Shown here piece by piece: positions 1-10,242 of a stretch of DNA of 64,000 nt. The notes below the pieces were generated by a model. It was not told the origin of the DNA. It made no database searches and worked only from the letters and a program-made list of their open reading frames with translations. A program made the translations under genes and the position numbers. Within the stretch, counting starts at the first letter, position 1. Every line of letters starts with the position of its first letter. This stretch comes from Tremella fuciformis (lineage: Eukaryota; Basidiomycota; Tremellomycetes; Tremellales; Tremellaceae): the NCBI GenBank assembly GCA_032768795.1, contig CP136490.1, positions 7,254,001 to 7,318,000 on the forward strand, written 5' to 3'.

Positions 1-309
1 GCGTCTGACACTGAGACTGGCCTCATAAATGTGTTCAAAGACCGCGGTGGTAGACTAGTCGACGATCTGCTGGATGCACGTGATTTGGCCCCCCCTGTTG
101 CATGGATCCCCGCGAGGTGGAGGCAGGGTTCAAAATCATTCGCGTCGGCGAGGTCGTCACACCAAAAGTCACAGTCACATTGCAATGTCGCGCTCATCCA
201 TCCACACGATCCCTTCTCACTCTGGCATGTTGAGCATATAAGTCTCTCTCTTCCGCTTCTCTTGTTCCCTCCCATCCCCTTCTTGCTCCCTGCCTACCAT
301 TTCCCCGCA
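1..309. other. Upstream region of the cdt2-like gene
   Basis: No gene is supportable here. An open frame runs in from the left, but the first convincing methionine of the Cdt2-like protein is the ATG at 310. The stretch before it is pyrimidine-rich (about 240-300), as is usual for a fungal 5' leader. Confidence 0.5.
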
Positions 310-2384
310 ATGTCCAACTCGCAACACACCGCCATCCACCGAGAACCCCTCGCGCCCCTCACGCCCAACGCCTTTCCCCTTTCGCCAACACGCTCCAAAC
401 ACGCCAACTTCAAGGTCCCCACCACTCCGACACGATCTTCGCGGTATGACAATCACGAAAATGATGTGTTTGGCAACGCGTCTTGCTCGAGGAGGCGCGT
501 CAGCTCGCCTACGCCCTCGCCGTTGCAGCCGCTCTCGAGCGCGCGACCTTGGAAGCGTGTGCGAGAGGACGGCGGCGAAGCCAGCCTTGGTAGGGCCGTC
601 TCCGACGCTGGGGTGCAGGACTGGTTTCCGTCTGCGAGGCGAGTCACAGACACGCTCAAAGTATGGAGACAGGCGGAACCTCAACCTATGGAGATCGAGG
701 AGGTCCAGCCTCCAGCAGAGTGCTCGACGTGGGTCAGGCGACGCGGTCGGTTGGGCATACGCGGAATGAGGACGATGCCCAATCTCGTTGAGCTGTCTCT
801 GGAGCAGCGTGGGTCGTACTGCGCTTAACAGGTGATCTTACTGATCGCTTCTAGCTGGTGCATCCCGCCCTTCTTACCTCTCCTCGCTTGCAACTTCGGT
901 TGGCGGCTACGATCCCGATGCGCCGCCATCGGCAATCCACCTTTTGTCTCATCACTCCCCCACTGGACGTCTACGTGACTATTCCCCTGCTCTCAGCATA
1001 GCCTTCAACTCTACTGCCAAGCATTATGACGCGTCATCCGCAACCGCAATTAGTCGTCGACGATTGCTGGCCATAGCCGGGGAGGAAGGTGGTGTGCGGA
1101 TTGTCGATGTTGATGAAGGCCTCGGCATGAACTGCGAAGCAAAGGGGTGGTGGTGGCGCGCACACACCAACGCGATCTTCGACATCAAATGGTCGGCCGA
1201 CGATAACAATATTGTGAGTCCAGTCGACGTGTTTACACATTGAGCTGACTATCAGCTCACATGTTCGGGCGACCAGACGACGCGTCTCTATTCCCTTGCC
1301 GATTCAGCGCCTAGACTTGTCGCCACACTGCGTGGTCACACATCCTCCATCAAGACTGCGGTATTTCTTGACACGTCTCGAAGTCACGTACGCGACTCGA
1401 ATGTTGTTGCATCGGGCGGGCGTGATGGCAACATCTTGGTTTACGACTTGCGGTGTTCCGGCAAAGCCGGCGGCGAGTCGCGTTCGAGAGGACGAGCGAA
1501 ACCGCGCTACTCGGATGGGATCAACGGCTTCAGCGCTCCTACAGGGTGCAACATCGACCCGGTCATGATCATCAAGCAGGCGCACGGAGAGTCTGGAAAG
1601 AGAAGCACTTCGAGCGTGAGTATCTGAGACATGACTTTCGTCATGAGCTAAACTGACGACCAGAGGACGGCCTTGCGCAGCGTGACGAGCCTGCTTGCCA
1701 TGCAGACAATGCCTGGTGTTTTGGCTTCGGGCGGCTCGTCAGACGGGTGAGCAATATCGAGTATTCAGAGATCCGAAGCTGATCAGTAGCATTGTCAAGC
1801 TTTGGGATGTTCGATTTCCAGGCGAAGACTCGCGCGCAGACGCCAGATCGACATGCACTCCGGTCGGAATGCTGCCGGACCCCACGGTACAGCCTCGCCG
1901 TCGACCTCGGTCCGTCAACTCGTTGGTCGAGTCGCCGATCTCTGGCGACCTCTACGCATTGTGTGGGGACTCGCAGATCCATACCTTGCGACCCTCAGCA
2001 TGCTCCGAGGACGGCTCGGACCGATCTGCTATCCTGCCTGGAGTCTATTCTGACCCGAATCTACTGGTGTCTTCATTCTACGTGCGATTAAGCGTCAGTC
2101 CGGACGGGAAGCGTCTAGCCAGCGGGAGCTGCAAAGGTGGCATGATGGCATGGGATGTTAGCAAGGAGGGAGCGAAGGCCGCCATACGATTCGGTGACGG
2201 CAGAGAGCGCGAGGTGTGCGCTGTGGATTGGGGAAACGAGCTGGTGCGTTTTGCAACTCCGCGTCGATGACGCACCATTGACGCCCAGCTTGCTGCTTGC
2301 TCCGATGACAGCTCGACCAGGATTTGGCGACCGCGCTGGGCGCATCGAAGCGAGCAGGATCTTGTTGGACCGCTCAGTGCATGA
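310..2384 (+). CDS. cdt2: Cdt2/DTL-like WD40 substrate adaptor
   Basis: Probable substrate receptor of the CRL4 ubiquitin ligase, which destroys Cdt1 and other licensing factors on PCNA-loaded chromatin in the nucleus. Spliced exons give a WD40 protein. Its first blade reads HTNAIFDIKWSADDNNI, followed by a GDQT repeat, an RGHTSSIKTAVF repeat, SGGRDGNILVYDLRC and a SGGSSDGIVKLWDVRF repeat. Repeat order and wording match Cdt2/DTL better than other WD40 families. The N-terminal ~150 residues are Ser/Pro/Arg-rich with several SP/TP sites. Exon 1 fits a donor near 809 and an acceptor at 854; further introns lie near 1214, 1617 and 1747. The last intron (2243-2288) leads to a short exon ending LVGPLSA. 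It starts at the ATG at 310. The protein stops soon after the propeller, so a long C-terminal tail as in animal Cdt2 is absent. The alternative is another nuclear WD40 adaptor. Confidence 0.75.
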
Positions 2385-2934
2385 CGACTTGACGATAATT
2401 GCATGCATGCTATCATCCCGTACTGAGGTTTTACCGCCTGGACCTGACCCGAATGTGTGGAATCAATTAGCCGTGCACCCGGCGGCGGAACATTTTGCCC
2501 GTCGTGGGCCAAGATAGGACAGACTCCACTGGAAAAAAAGAGCCATGGCCCATGCTGTTCGCGAGTCGTGCGACCCATGGTGAATGTCTGAACGGGAGGG
2601 GAAGGTGTTGGTGCAGCGGGGGCAGCGCCGATCGGGATGCATGCCGGCGTGAACCGAGTGGAAATACCAATGCTTGCAATGCGCATCTCACGCGATTTGG
2701 CGTCGCTTAGCCTAAGCGAGCGGCGACGGCCAGGGAGGGTGAGAGGAGGGGGACATCGGGGGCCATGGAGCAGGGCTGGGCTTTTCCCGAGGCCCCCTCT
2801 CTCTGCCTCCTCCCTTGTCCGGCCAAGGTCTGTAGGTCTGACCGACCTTGCCCTAACTACAGCGAGTGAGCGTTAAGCGTTCAGCGCGCATAGCGTTCCG
2901 CCGGCGGAGAAGCGGACCAGTCCGGTCGGGCCAA

Positions 2935-2935
2935 G

Positions 2936-2966
<31 letters not shown>

Positions 2967-2970
2967 CAGC
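2935..2970. repeat. GCCAGA hexanucleotide tandem repeat
   Basis: Five perfect copies of GCCAGA followed by a partial copy (GCCAGC). It lies about 780 bp upstream of the SPT3 start codon. Confidence 0.9.
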
Positions 2971-3105
2971 CAGTGGCCATCGGCGTCTTTGCCAGCAAAC
3001 GTTCCCTCACCTCTTTCTTTCGACCGACTGTCTCTTTCTCGCTTTCGCTTTGGGCGCCGCTTGTATTTCTTCTTTCTGTCTCTGTTTCTCTTTTTCGGTG
3101 TAGAC

Positions 3106-3123
3106 AGAGAGAGAGAGAGAGAG
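3106..3123. repeat. AG dinucleotide microsatellite
   Basis: A perfect (AG)n run of nine units in the long region before SPT3, probably within its leader or promoter. Confidence 0.9.
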
Positions 3124-3750
3124 GCTCGGTTCGAGGTCAAAGGAGGTCTTGGTGGTCGCAACGGCACGGCGCACAGGGACTCCCATCCCATCCCACTCCA
3201 TCCACTCGATCCGATCTCGTCTTGTCCTTCTTGCGACCAAGCTCCCGACCTCGCTTACACCTCACACCTTGCTCCAACGCCAGTTCCAACTCCTGTCATC
3301 ACCTCCTCGACACCGCCCAAACAACGTCCAACACGCAACCCCCCCGGCCTTCCCTTTCTGGTCTTCCTTTTCCCCACCTCGCACCTCGGCTCGACTCGCC
3401 TCGCGTCCACGCGACCGTCAGATCGCTAGAGATAACGGCCGCGATCCTTTTTCCAGCAGCGCTGCGGGGTCTTCGACGCACACGGGCTGGAAACTTCCAA
3501 CGTCCACCCAGCGACGGCCGCGCCGCTCTGCCGAGACCCGACCCGCCTGGCCTGCGCGCATGCCATACATATACGCCTAGATCAGGCCAAGGACCCCCGC
3601 CGCCCTCCGGAAGTCGGACCACGGACCCTTGCAGAAGCAAACCCACCGCCCTTCCTCGCCTCCCACACCGAGTGACACTGCACTTGCGCACTTGTCATCG
3701 CATTTCTTCCTTCCTCACGCTTAACCCACCACCCCCCATCGCGACGCAGC

Positions 3751-5379
3751 ATGTCAGGCCTTGCTCTGCCCATGCCGGCGAGGCCGGCGCCGCTGCCTGC
3801 TCAGCTGGCCAAGCAGGCTGGCCCTTCTCGGCCTTCTTCCTCGTCTGGACCCGCCTCGACGCCTGCTCCACCATCTGCGATGGCCAGTATCGCGGCGGTG
3901 CCGCGCGAGTCGACGCCGCTCGTCAAAGTGCAGCGACAGTCTGCCTCGCCGAGCGACGACGAGCAGGAAGTCGAGTCTGACGAAGAAGGCGAGGCCAAGA
4001 AGAAGGCGGGAGCCGGCGCAGCGGCCAAAAAGAAGAAGACTGGACAGGATGGTGGCTACAAGTATACGTCAGAGATCTCGCAGATGGTGAGTGTCTGGGC
4101 ATAAGCACTCGCTTGTCTGCAGCTGGTCGAAGATGAGCTGAAATGAACACAGATGTTCGTCTTTGGTGAAGTACAAGATCCTCTACCAGAGACAGTCAAG
4201 ATGGTCGAGGATATCGTTCGTGGACAAATTATCGAGATCGTATGTCGCTCAATCTTGTGCAATTGGACAGCATCTGACATGCAGGTGACTCGAGCCCGCC
4301 TGCTCACCCACCTCCGCTCCTCACGCTACCTGAGCGCCGAAGATCTCATCTTCCTCATCCGCGCCGATCGAGGCAAAGTGAATCGCCTGCGAACGTATCT
4401 CAGCTGGAAAGACGTGCGCAAGCGCGCCAAAGAGGAAGATGAGCGCGGCGGCGATGTCGAAGATGACATGGACGACGGCGCGGACAAGGCCGCTGCCAAA
4501 GGTCGCAAGACCATGGTCAAGCTTCCTTGGGAAGTCTTAACGCCATTCTCAGACTTCCTGCGCAGCATGCCGAACAGACCCGACGATGATGACGAGGAGG
4601 ACGAGGATGAGGCTCAAGCATATCAAGACTCGATGCAGCGTCTTCGGGTGCGTCGTTTTTCTCTTTGACTCTCTCAAGATGCTGATCTGAAGGATGCCGA
4701 TGAGATCACTAAGAAGATGACGAAGGACGAGTATGTCCATTACTCGGACTGCCGTCAGGCATCCTTCACCTACCGCAAAGGTCTGTCCTTTCTCGTTGGT
4801 TTTGGATCGTTCGACCAATGCTGACCATCAGCACGGCGGTTCAGAGAATTCATCAACTTTGCCGCCTATCTCGACGTGCGGCCGAACGACGACATCATCG
4901 ACATTCTCGGTTTCTTGTCGTTTGAGATGGTGCGGTCCCTGTGTGTGACGGCTCTCGCAGTACGGGATCGTCTGGAACGCTCGTACCACCCTCCACCCCA
5001 GACGCAACACGCTTCGAATCACCTGCAGCGCAAGAAGAGCATCTCCACCAAAACGGCCGTCACTTCTGGTCCTGTAGCCTCGCCGGTCAAGCGGAAGTCT
5101 ACAATGGACGTCATTGGCAGCCCAAGCAAACGCCCTAGGTCTGACATCGCTCAGTCACCTGACAACATCGTCTCATCGACAAAACCAAAAGACAGCAGAG
5201 AAAGAGGTGCCGCGCCCATGTCTCTGTTTGCACCTCCTCCCAGCGCAAAGCAGCCCCTTTCCCCGGCTCATGTCCTCGAGGCGTTCTCGCAGATCCAGCG
5301 TCAGCAAGCGGCCAGCCGAGTTGGCGGATCGAGGAATTTTCGAGGCGGGATCGGGCGTGCTCGAGTCGCTCTGGTATAG
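3751..5379 (+). CDS. SPT3: SAGA subunit Spt3
   Basis: Subunit of the SAGA co-activator that helps deliver TBP to promoters in the nucleus. After a Pro/Ala/Ser-rich and acidic N-terminus (about 100 residues) comes the first histone fold: SEISQM joins across an intron to [20 protein letters not shown], then [17 protein letters not shown] and [17 protein letters not shown]. These are signature Spt3 strings. The C-terminal fold contains [13 protein letters not shown] and [14 protein letters not shown]. Short introns interrupt at about 4087-4152, 4240-4284, 4649-4693, 4731-4779 and 4783-4832. The last exon carries a Ser/Pro-rich tail ending RARVALV. The start is the first ATG after a C-rich leader. 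It is slightly longer than yeast Spt3 because of the disordered ends. The next gene, a proteasome subunit, starts 310 bp downstream on the same strand. Confidence 0.93.
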
Positions 5380-5688
5380 ACGCGAGACCGTTCTGAGAGT
5401 GCCGCGCGGCTTGTGGGTATACTACGTGTGTTGTACTTCTTCTAGCATTTTCATTCTGCATTACTGTCATGGGTCCAGTGCCAAGCGGTTCCTGCTCGGT
5501 GTCAGGAGATTAGGCGCCACTCGGATCGGACTGAACAAAATAGGCACGCGCTTGCCACGCGCGTTCCGAGCAGGCGCTGACGACGTGAGCAGCGTCAGAC
5601 GTGAAGTGCAGTGAAAGGCATACATTTCTGTTCTGTACTTGATCTTTACAGTCTCGTCGGCTAGACAGAGGATCGTAGCTGAGCAATC
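5380..5688. other. SPT3-PRE10 intergenic spacer
   Basis: A 309-bp spacer between two same-strand genes. I see no gene in it. It must contain the SPT3 3' end and the PRE10 promoter. Confidence 0.5.
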
Positions 5689-6703
5689 ATGTCTTCGATA
5701 GGCACAGGATACGATCTGGACGTCTCGACATACTCGCCGGACGGGCGGCTGTTCCAGGTGAGCTAGCTCATATTCGGTGTCCGAGATGGGTCAACGCTGA
5801 TGGTAGATCGAATATGCCAACAAGGCAGTAGAAGCGTCCGGGTAGGCTCATACTGACTCTCATGGACGTTCCAGCGCTGACGCCGCTCCTCTTGCTCGCA
5901 ATCCGCTGCATTCCTCATCTCCACAACCACTATTTTCGCGACTACACTCACCATGTCTCGTGCTCGCCCGTATCGCTCGCTTGCTCGCGCAGAGTCGCCA
6001 TCGGCTTGCGATGCTCGGACGGCGTCGTCCTCGCCGTCGAACGCATGCTGCACTCGAAGCTCCTGGTCAAAGGCGCAAATAGACGGATACAGTCCCTCGA
6101 CGAGCACATCGGCATGGCCACCGCCGGCCTTCTGGCAGACGCCAAGAACCTCGGCAACAGGGGGCGCGACGAGGCGTACAACCACCGAGATACGTACGAC
6201 GCGGCGCCGACGGTGCAGACCCTGTCGGACCGCTTGGCGGGGTACGTGCAGGCGCACACGTGCTACGGCTCTGCGCGGCCGTTTGGCATCGCGTCCATCC
6301 TCGCGGGCGTGGACAAGACGGGCGCGCGGCTGTACTGCATCGAGCCGAGCGGCGTGCACTACGGGTATCGCGCGTGCGCGACGGGCAAGGGCAAGGCGCT
6401 CGCCAAGACAGAGCTGGAGAAGGTGCTGGCGAAAGAGGGCGGCGTGACGTGCCGCGAGGGCGTCCTGGAGGTGGCGAGGATGTGAGCCCCCTTCCCCCGG
6501 CTTAGCGAGGGCTCGCTGGAGCAGGCGCTGACGGCAGTGTGCACTTGGTGCATGACGACAACAAGGACAAGGAGTTCGAGCTGGAGATGACGTGGGTGTG
6601 CACCGAGACGGGCAACAAGCACAAGGCTGTCCCGGACGACCTGCTCAAGGAGGCAGAGGAGAAGGCGAGGGCCGCGCTGGAAGAGGGCATGGAGGAGGAC
6701 TAG
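5689..6703 (+). CDS. PRE10: 20S proteasome subunit alpha-7 (Pre10/PSMA3 type)
   Basis: Alpha-ring subunit of the 20S proteasome core. The N-terminus GTGYDLDVSTYSPDGRLFQ followed by IEYANKAVEASG is the proteasome alpha signature with the Pre10-specific GTGYDL start. Later blocks RPFGIASILAGVD, CIEPSGVHYGYRACATGKG and VHLVHDDNKDKEFELEM match the PSMA3 group rather than other alpha subunits. It ends in an acidic Glu/Asp tail (EEGMEED), typical of this subunit. Two introns lie in the 5' part (near 5758-5805 and 5842-5993). A third (6481-6536) replaces the apparent stop at 6483 and joins EVAR to IVHLVHD. Length is about 255 residues, as expected for the family. Promoter proteasome-control elements were not recognised. 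Confidence 0.93.
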
Positions 6704-6937
6704 GCGCTACAGTGGAGAAGCGAGGCGAGGCAGACTTTGTACAGAGCAGCATTCATACCCCATGCACGCAGCATCATTTATTCGCTCATGCCAGCAATCA
6801 TGACCACAATTAGTGTCACGTGGGTGGGCGGAGGAGAGCAGCCACCAGAATAATGCATACAGTGAGTAATTGTACTGTCCACGCAAGAGAGTGTTGTATC
6901 GCGATCGTGAGTCTGTCGAAGGGGGACTGGGGACAAA

Positions 6938-9584
6938 TTACAGGAGCAGCAAGATCGGAGCGACAAGGCCTACAAGGGGGTCAGCTTGACACAGGTTGGG
7001 TGAGTTGTTTTGCACTACACTTACACAAAGCTTCACTGGTCCAGAGCCGCCCCGCTCGAGCGCTTGCGCCGCCTGTTGCATTGCCCACTGGTGGACTAGT
7101 CGTAGCGTCAGCTCCGGACCCCGTTTGACTTGTACTGCTTTGGCTGGAGGCTGGAGTGGAGGTGTTCTGACCCGAAACGATATTGGCAGATGGGATCGAG
7201 GGGGATGCAGAAGTGGAACTGGGCGACGAGGAGGACGAGACGATAGGAGAGGTAAAAGTGGCGGAAGCCGACGAGGCCTCCGCCTCTGCGCTTGTGGTAG
7301 AGGAGTCAGGGGGCGTAGGTGAGGGAGAGGCGGGCGAGGACGTCGCGCTGGCAGAAGGGGAAGCCGTGTCCGTCTGCGAAGCAGCGCCTTTTGCGACGTC
7401 GTCTTCCTGTGCACTAGTCTCGACCGCCATCTGGGGAGGGATCGAGGAGGTGGCAGGGGTTTGCGACGCTACAGGCGTAGACATAGGCTCTTCAGCAGAA
7501 ATGGAGGTAGCGGCAGATGTGAAAGATGTACGGGTTGTAGCAGCGGCAGAAGTCTTTGTAGCAGAGACCGCAAGGCTTTGGGAGAGTGAGGTAGATGGGG
7601 CAGCATCCACGATGTCGCTCGCCTTGACTTGGGAGACTTGGTAGGTGGTAGGTTGAGGGCTTGAGGTTGAGCTTACCGTTGCGCTTGCAGTTGCAGAGGT
7701 GGTCCCGCTGCCCGTCACGACCAGGTCTTTGCCTGTTTGGGTAGCGGCTGACTTGGTGGATGTCGAGGCTTTGACCGAGGTCGACGCTTTGGATGTGGTC
7801 GATGCGGCTGTGGTGGCGGTCGTGCCGCAGAAACCGCTGCCAGATAGGGTGCCCTCCGTAACGAAGATCTATGCGTCAGTGACATTCATACGATATCATG
7901 AAGATACGTGCGTGAGGCTCGCCGGTGGACCAGGTGACGAGTAGAGAACCATCCGAGCCCGTTGTGGATGTGCTGCACGACAGCAGGCTGACGTCAGCTC
8001 AAATTGCAAGAGTTAGGGCAGAACCCACTCTACCACTTTGACACTGTTGCCCAGCCCGGTGTTCTTGACGGTCCAGTCTCCCGTTCCAGACGACCCGCGC
8101 TGCATGTCAGCTGTGAGTGGTTCCAGTTCGCGCAACTGACGTTGGTCAGCACGACGAGTGCTCCAGGCCTTGTCCAAGCGATATCCTGCGTCTGGGTAGC
8201 AAGGACGGTTGAGTTGGCCTTCCAGAACGCCGAATTCTTGCTGCCCAACAGCTTCCGGATCGAGTTGAGGGTCTTGATGTGCCCGTACGTCGGAGTAGAG
8301 GTCGAGTAGTCGTTGTACTGCCACAGCGCCTCGCGGTTGTATGGGTCGTACGCGCCATCGCTCATCTCTTGCTCAAGCCCGTAATAAACGGTCGGGAAAC
8401 CGGTAGACAGGAACATGGCGGTGATGCCGTTGTAGGCGACCTGCTTGTCCGAGACGAGCGAGAAGTATCGAGGCAAGTCCTGGTTGTCGAGGAAGAGCGA
8501 AGTGGCGGAAACATCGGGGTAGGCTCCGTTGCCGAGGTTGATGAAGTACTGCAAGGTGGACATGGCCTTCGGGTTGTCGACAAAGCAGCTCGTCAGACCG
8601 TACATGAGACCGAAGCCTTGTACGCCGGGAATGCCACCGGTACCCTGATAGCTAGCAGCATATCTGCGCATCTCAGTCACTTCGCCCCCGCACCCAACGA
8701 GAAACTTACTGGGTGTTGTCTCCAGCGATCTCACCCATGCAGAAGACGCCTGCGGCATTGCAAAACGCATTCTGGAACTCCTTGCTCATGTGCTTGCTGG
8801 CGTCGAGGCGGAAGCCGTCGATGCCGTACTTGGACACATAACCCGGCACCCATTTGTTGAAGACATCGGCGACTGCGGCCGTCTCGGTGGCCAGATCCAT
8901 CAGCGTGACCTGGGAGGTCGACAGCCAGCAGATCTGCTCCGATGTGTGGTTGCCCCACTGGATATTGCAGGCCGGGTGGTAGTTTACCGTCTCTTTGAAG
9001 AGCAGGGTCCCATTCGCATCCGCTGCCAGGGCCGCCGTGGAAATATCCGTGGAGAGCCCGGCCGCATGGTTCAACACGAGGTCAAACATGATGTACATGC
9101 CGCGATTGTGTACGGCGGCAACGAGGGCGAGCAGGTCGCTTTCTGATCCGTAGTGCGGGTTTAGCTTCGTATTGTCCGTCGGCCAGTATCCCTGGGGAGT
9201 CAGTCGCGTATCACGGGCGGGACCGAGCAGCGTGGGCATGACCTACGTGATACGCATCGCCGTACGATGTGTTCTCGATGTTCAGCGCCGTGGGGCTGAT
9301 CCAGAGGGCGTCGAACCCCATGCCTTGGATGTAGTCAAGCTTGCCGATCACTGACTGCCAGTTGCCCCCGCAGTACTTCTTGTCTGCGACATTGCACGGC
9401 GCATTCGGTGTCGCTGGCGCGAAGCGGTCTGTGAGGATTCTGCCATCAGTGCTAGGATCGGGGAGATCATCCGCTCGCTCGCTGCTCACTGGTAGACAGA
9501 GCGAGTTCGCCAGTCGTCCACCGAAGCTGCTCGGGCGGTGCAGAGCACCCCGAGGAGGGTAATGAGCGTCGTGAGTGGGGTCAT
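6938..9584 (-). CDS. GPI-type GH13 alpha-amylase-like enzyme
   Basis: Predicted extracellular alpha-glucan-acting GH13 enzyme. The N-terminus [19 protein letters not shown] is a signal peptide. The catalytic domain shows region I (FDLVLNH), region II (GFRLDASKH, Asp nucleophile), region III (MGEIAGDN, Glu acid/base) and region IV (FLDNQDLPR, second Asp). The usual region IV histidine (xNHD) is Gln here. After the barrel comes a beta domain, then roughly 200 residues rich in Ser/Thr/Ala. A last intron with a gtaagt donor joins this to a short hydrophobic tail [10 protein letters not shown], so the protein looks GPI-anchored. Family knowledge: fungal GPI-anchored GH13 proteins with altered region I/IV histidines (AgtA type) are glucanotransferases linked to cell-wall alpha-glucan. 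Whether this one hydrolyses starch or transfers glucan is inference. At least six introns are needed. Confidence 0.88.
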
Positions 9585-10242
9585 AGGGGTGTGAAGAGAA
9601 TGTCCGAGTTGGGAATACGTCAATATAGGTAGCGGGAGGGGTTCCGAGGGCGGTAGAGACGGTGAGAGTGAGGTTGTGGATTATGAGTGGAATGAGGAAA
9701 AGTCAGAAGAAGCAGGCGCTGCACATCCTCCTCGGGCATCCATACCCCTCCCCTTCTTCCCTCGTTCAACTCCATCGAGGCCGTGGGACGCATCATGCAC
9801 GTTGAAACGCCCGCTTGACCGTCTGCACAATGCCCCTTCTCAAAGGAGGGATCGTCACCCAGCCAGCCCCCTTGGGACGACACCGCCTCTCGCGCTCCAG
9901 GCTCGATTTCGGTGGCATGAGCGCAGCTTTAGCGCATGTTAGCAGGGACGTGGTGAACAGGAAATACCAAAAGCCATGCGTGCGTCGAGGGTTGGCCTTA
10001 GTGTGTTGCGTTGAAAGATGATGGATGATGTGAACAATGCGGAGAACCCTGAAACTCGACCTCGCGCCTGACTTTTGTTTCAGCGCACAACGTCTTTGAC
10101 CTTTGAAGCCGAAACAAGAGGCCATGCAGTAACAATACAAGCAGCCACAGAGATGGCATCTCTGTCAAATATCCCTCGATAATCGTGAGAGGAGCAAGCG
10201 GTCATACAAGAAAAAGGCATATATGTCGACGCCAAATTGACT
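9585..10242. promoter_or_regulatory. Amylase promoter and intergenic region
   Basis: This 658-bp stretch has no supportable gene. The gene on the left starts at its edge on the minus strand, so its promoter is here. A TATA-like CTATATTG lies on the minus strand near 9621-9628, about 40 bp before the ATG. Confidence 0.45.
9745..9753 (-). promoter_or_regulatory. Candidate Mig1/CreA-type GC box
   Basis: The minus strand reads GGGGAGGGG, which contains the GGGGAG core bound by fungal carbon-catabolite repressors (Mig1/CreA). It lies about 165 bp upstream of the amylase-like start. Short C-rich runs are common nearby, so chance is possible. Confidence 0.3.

Larger units (their letters stand above)
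2385..3750. other. Intergenic region and SPT3 leader
   Basis: About 1.4 kb without a convincing gene. Open frames here are compositional, and none shows a recognisable domain. It holds two simple repeats (listed separately) and long C-rich tracts close to the SPT3 start, which look like a long 5' leader and promoter. Confidence 0.55.

Noticed and set aside
2866..3429. 187-codon plus-strand frame containing the GCCAGA and AG repeats
   Set aside because: Its residues are simple-sequence translations, and it lies in the long leader region before SPT3.
6359..6505. Apparent end of the proteasome subunit at 6483-6485
   Set aside because: A normal short intron begins at 6481, and the downstream exon supplies the conserved VHLVHDD block and acidic tail, so the stop is intronic.
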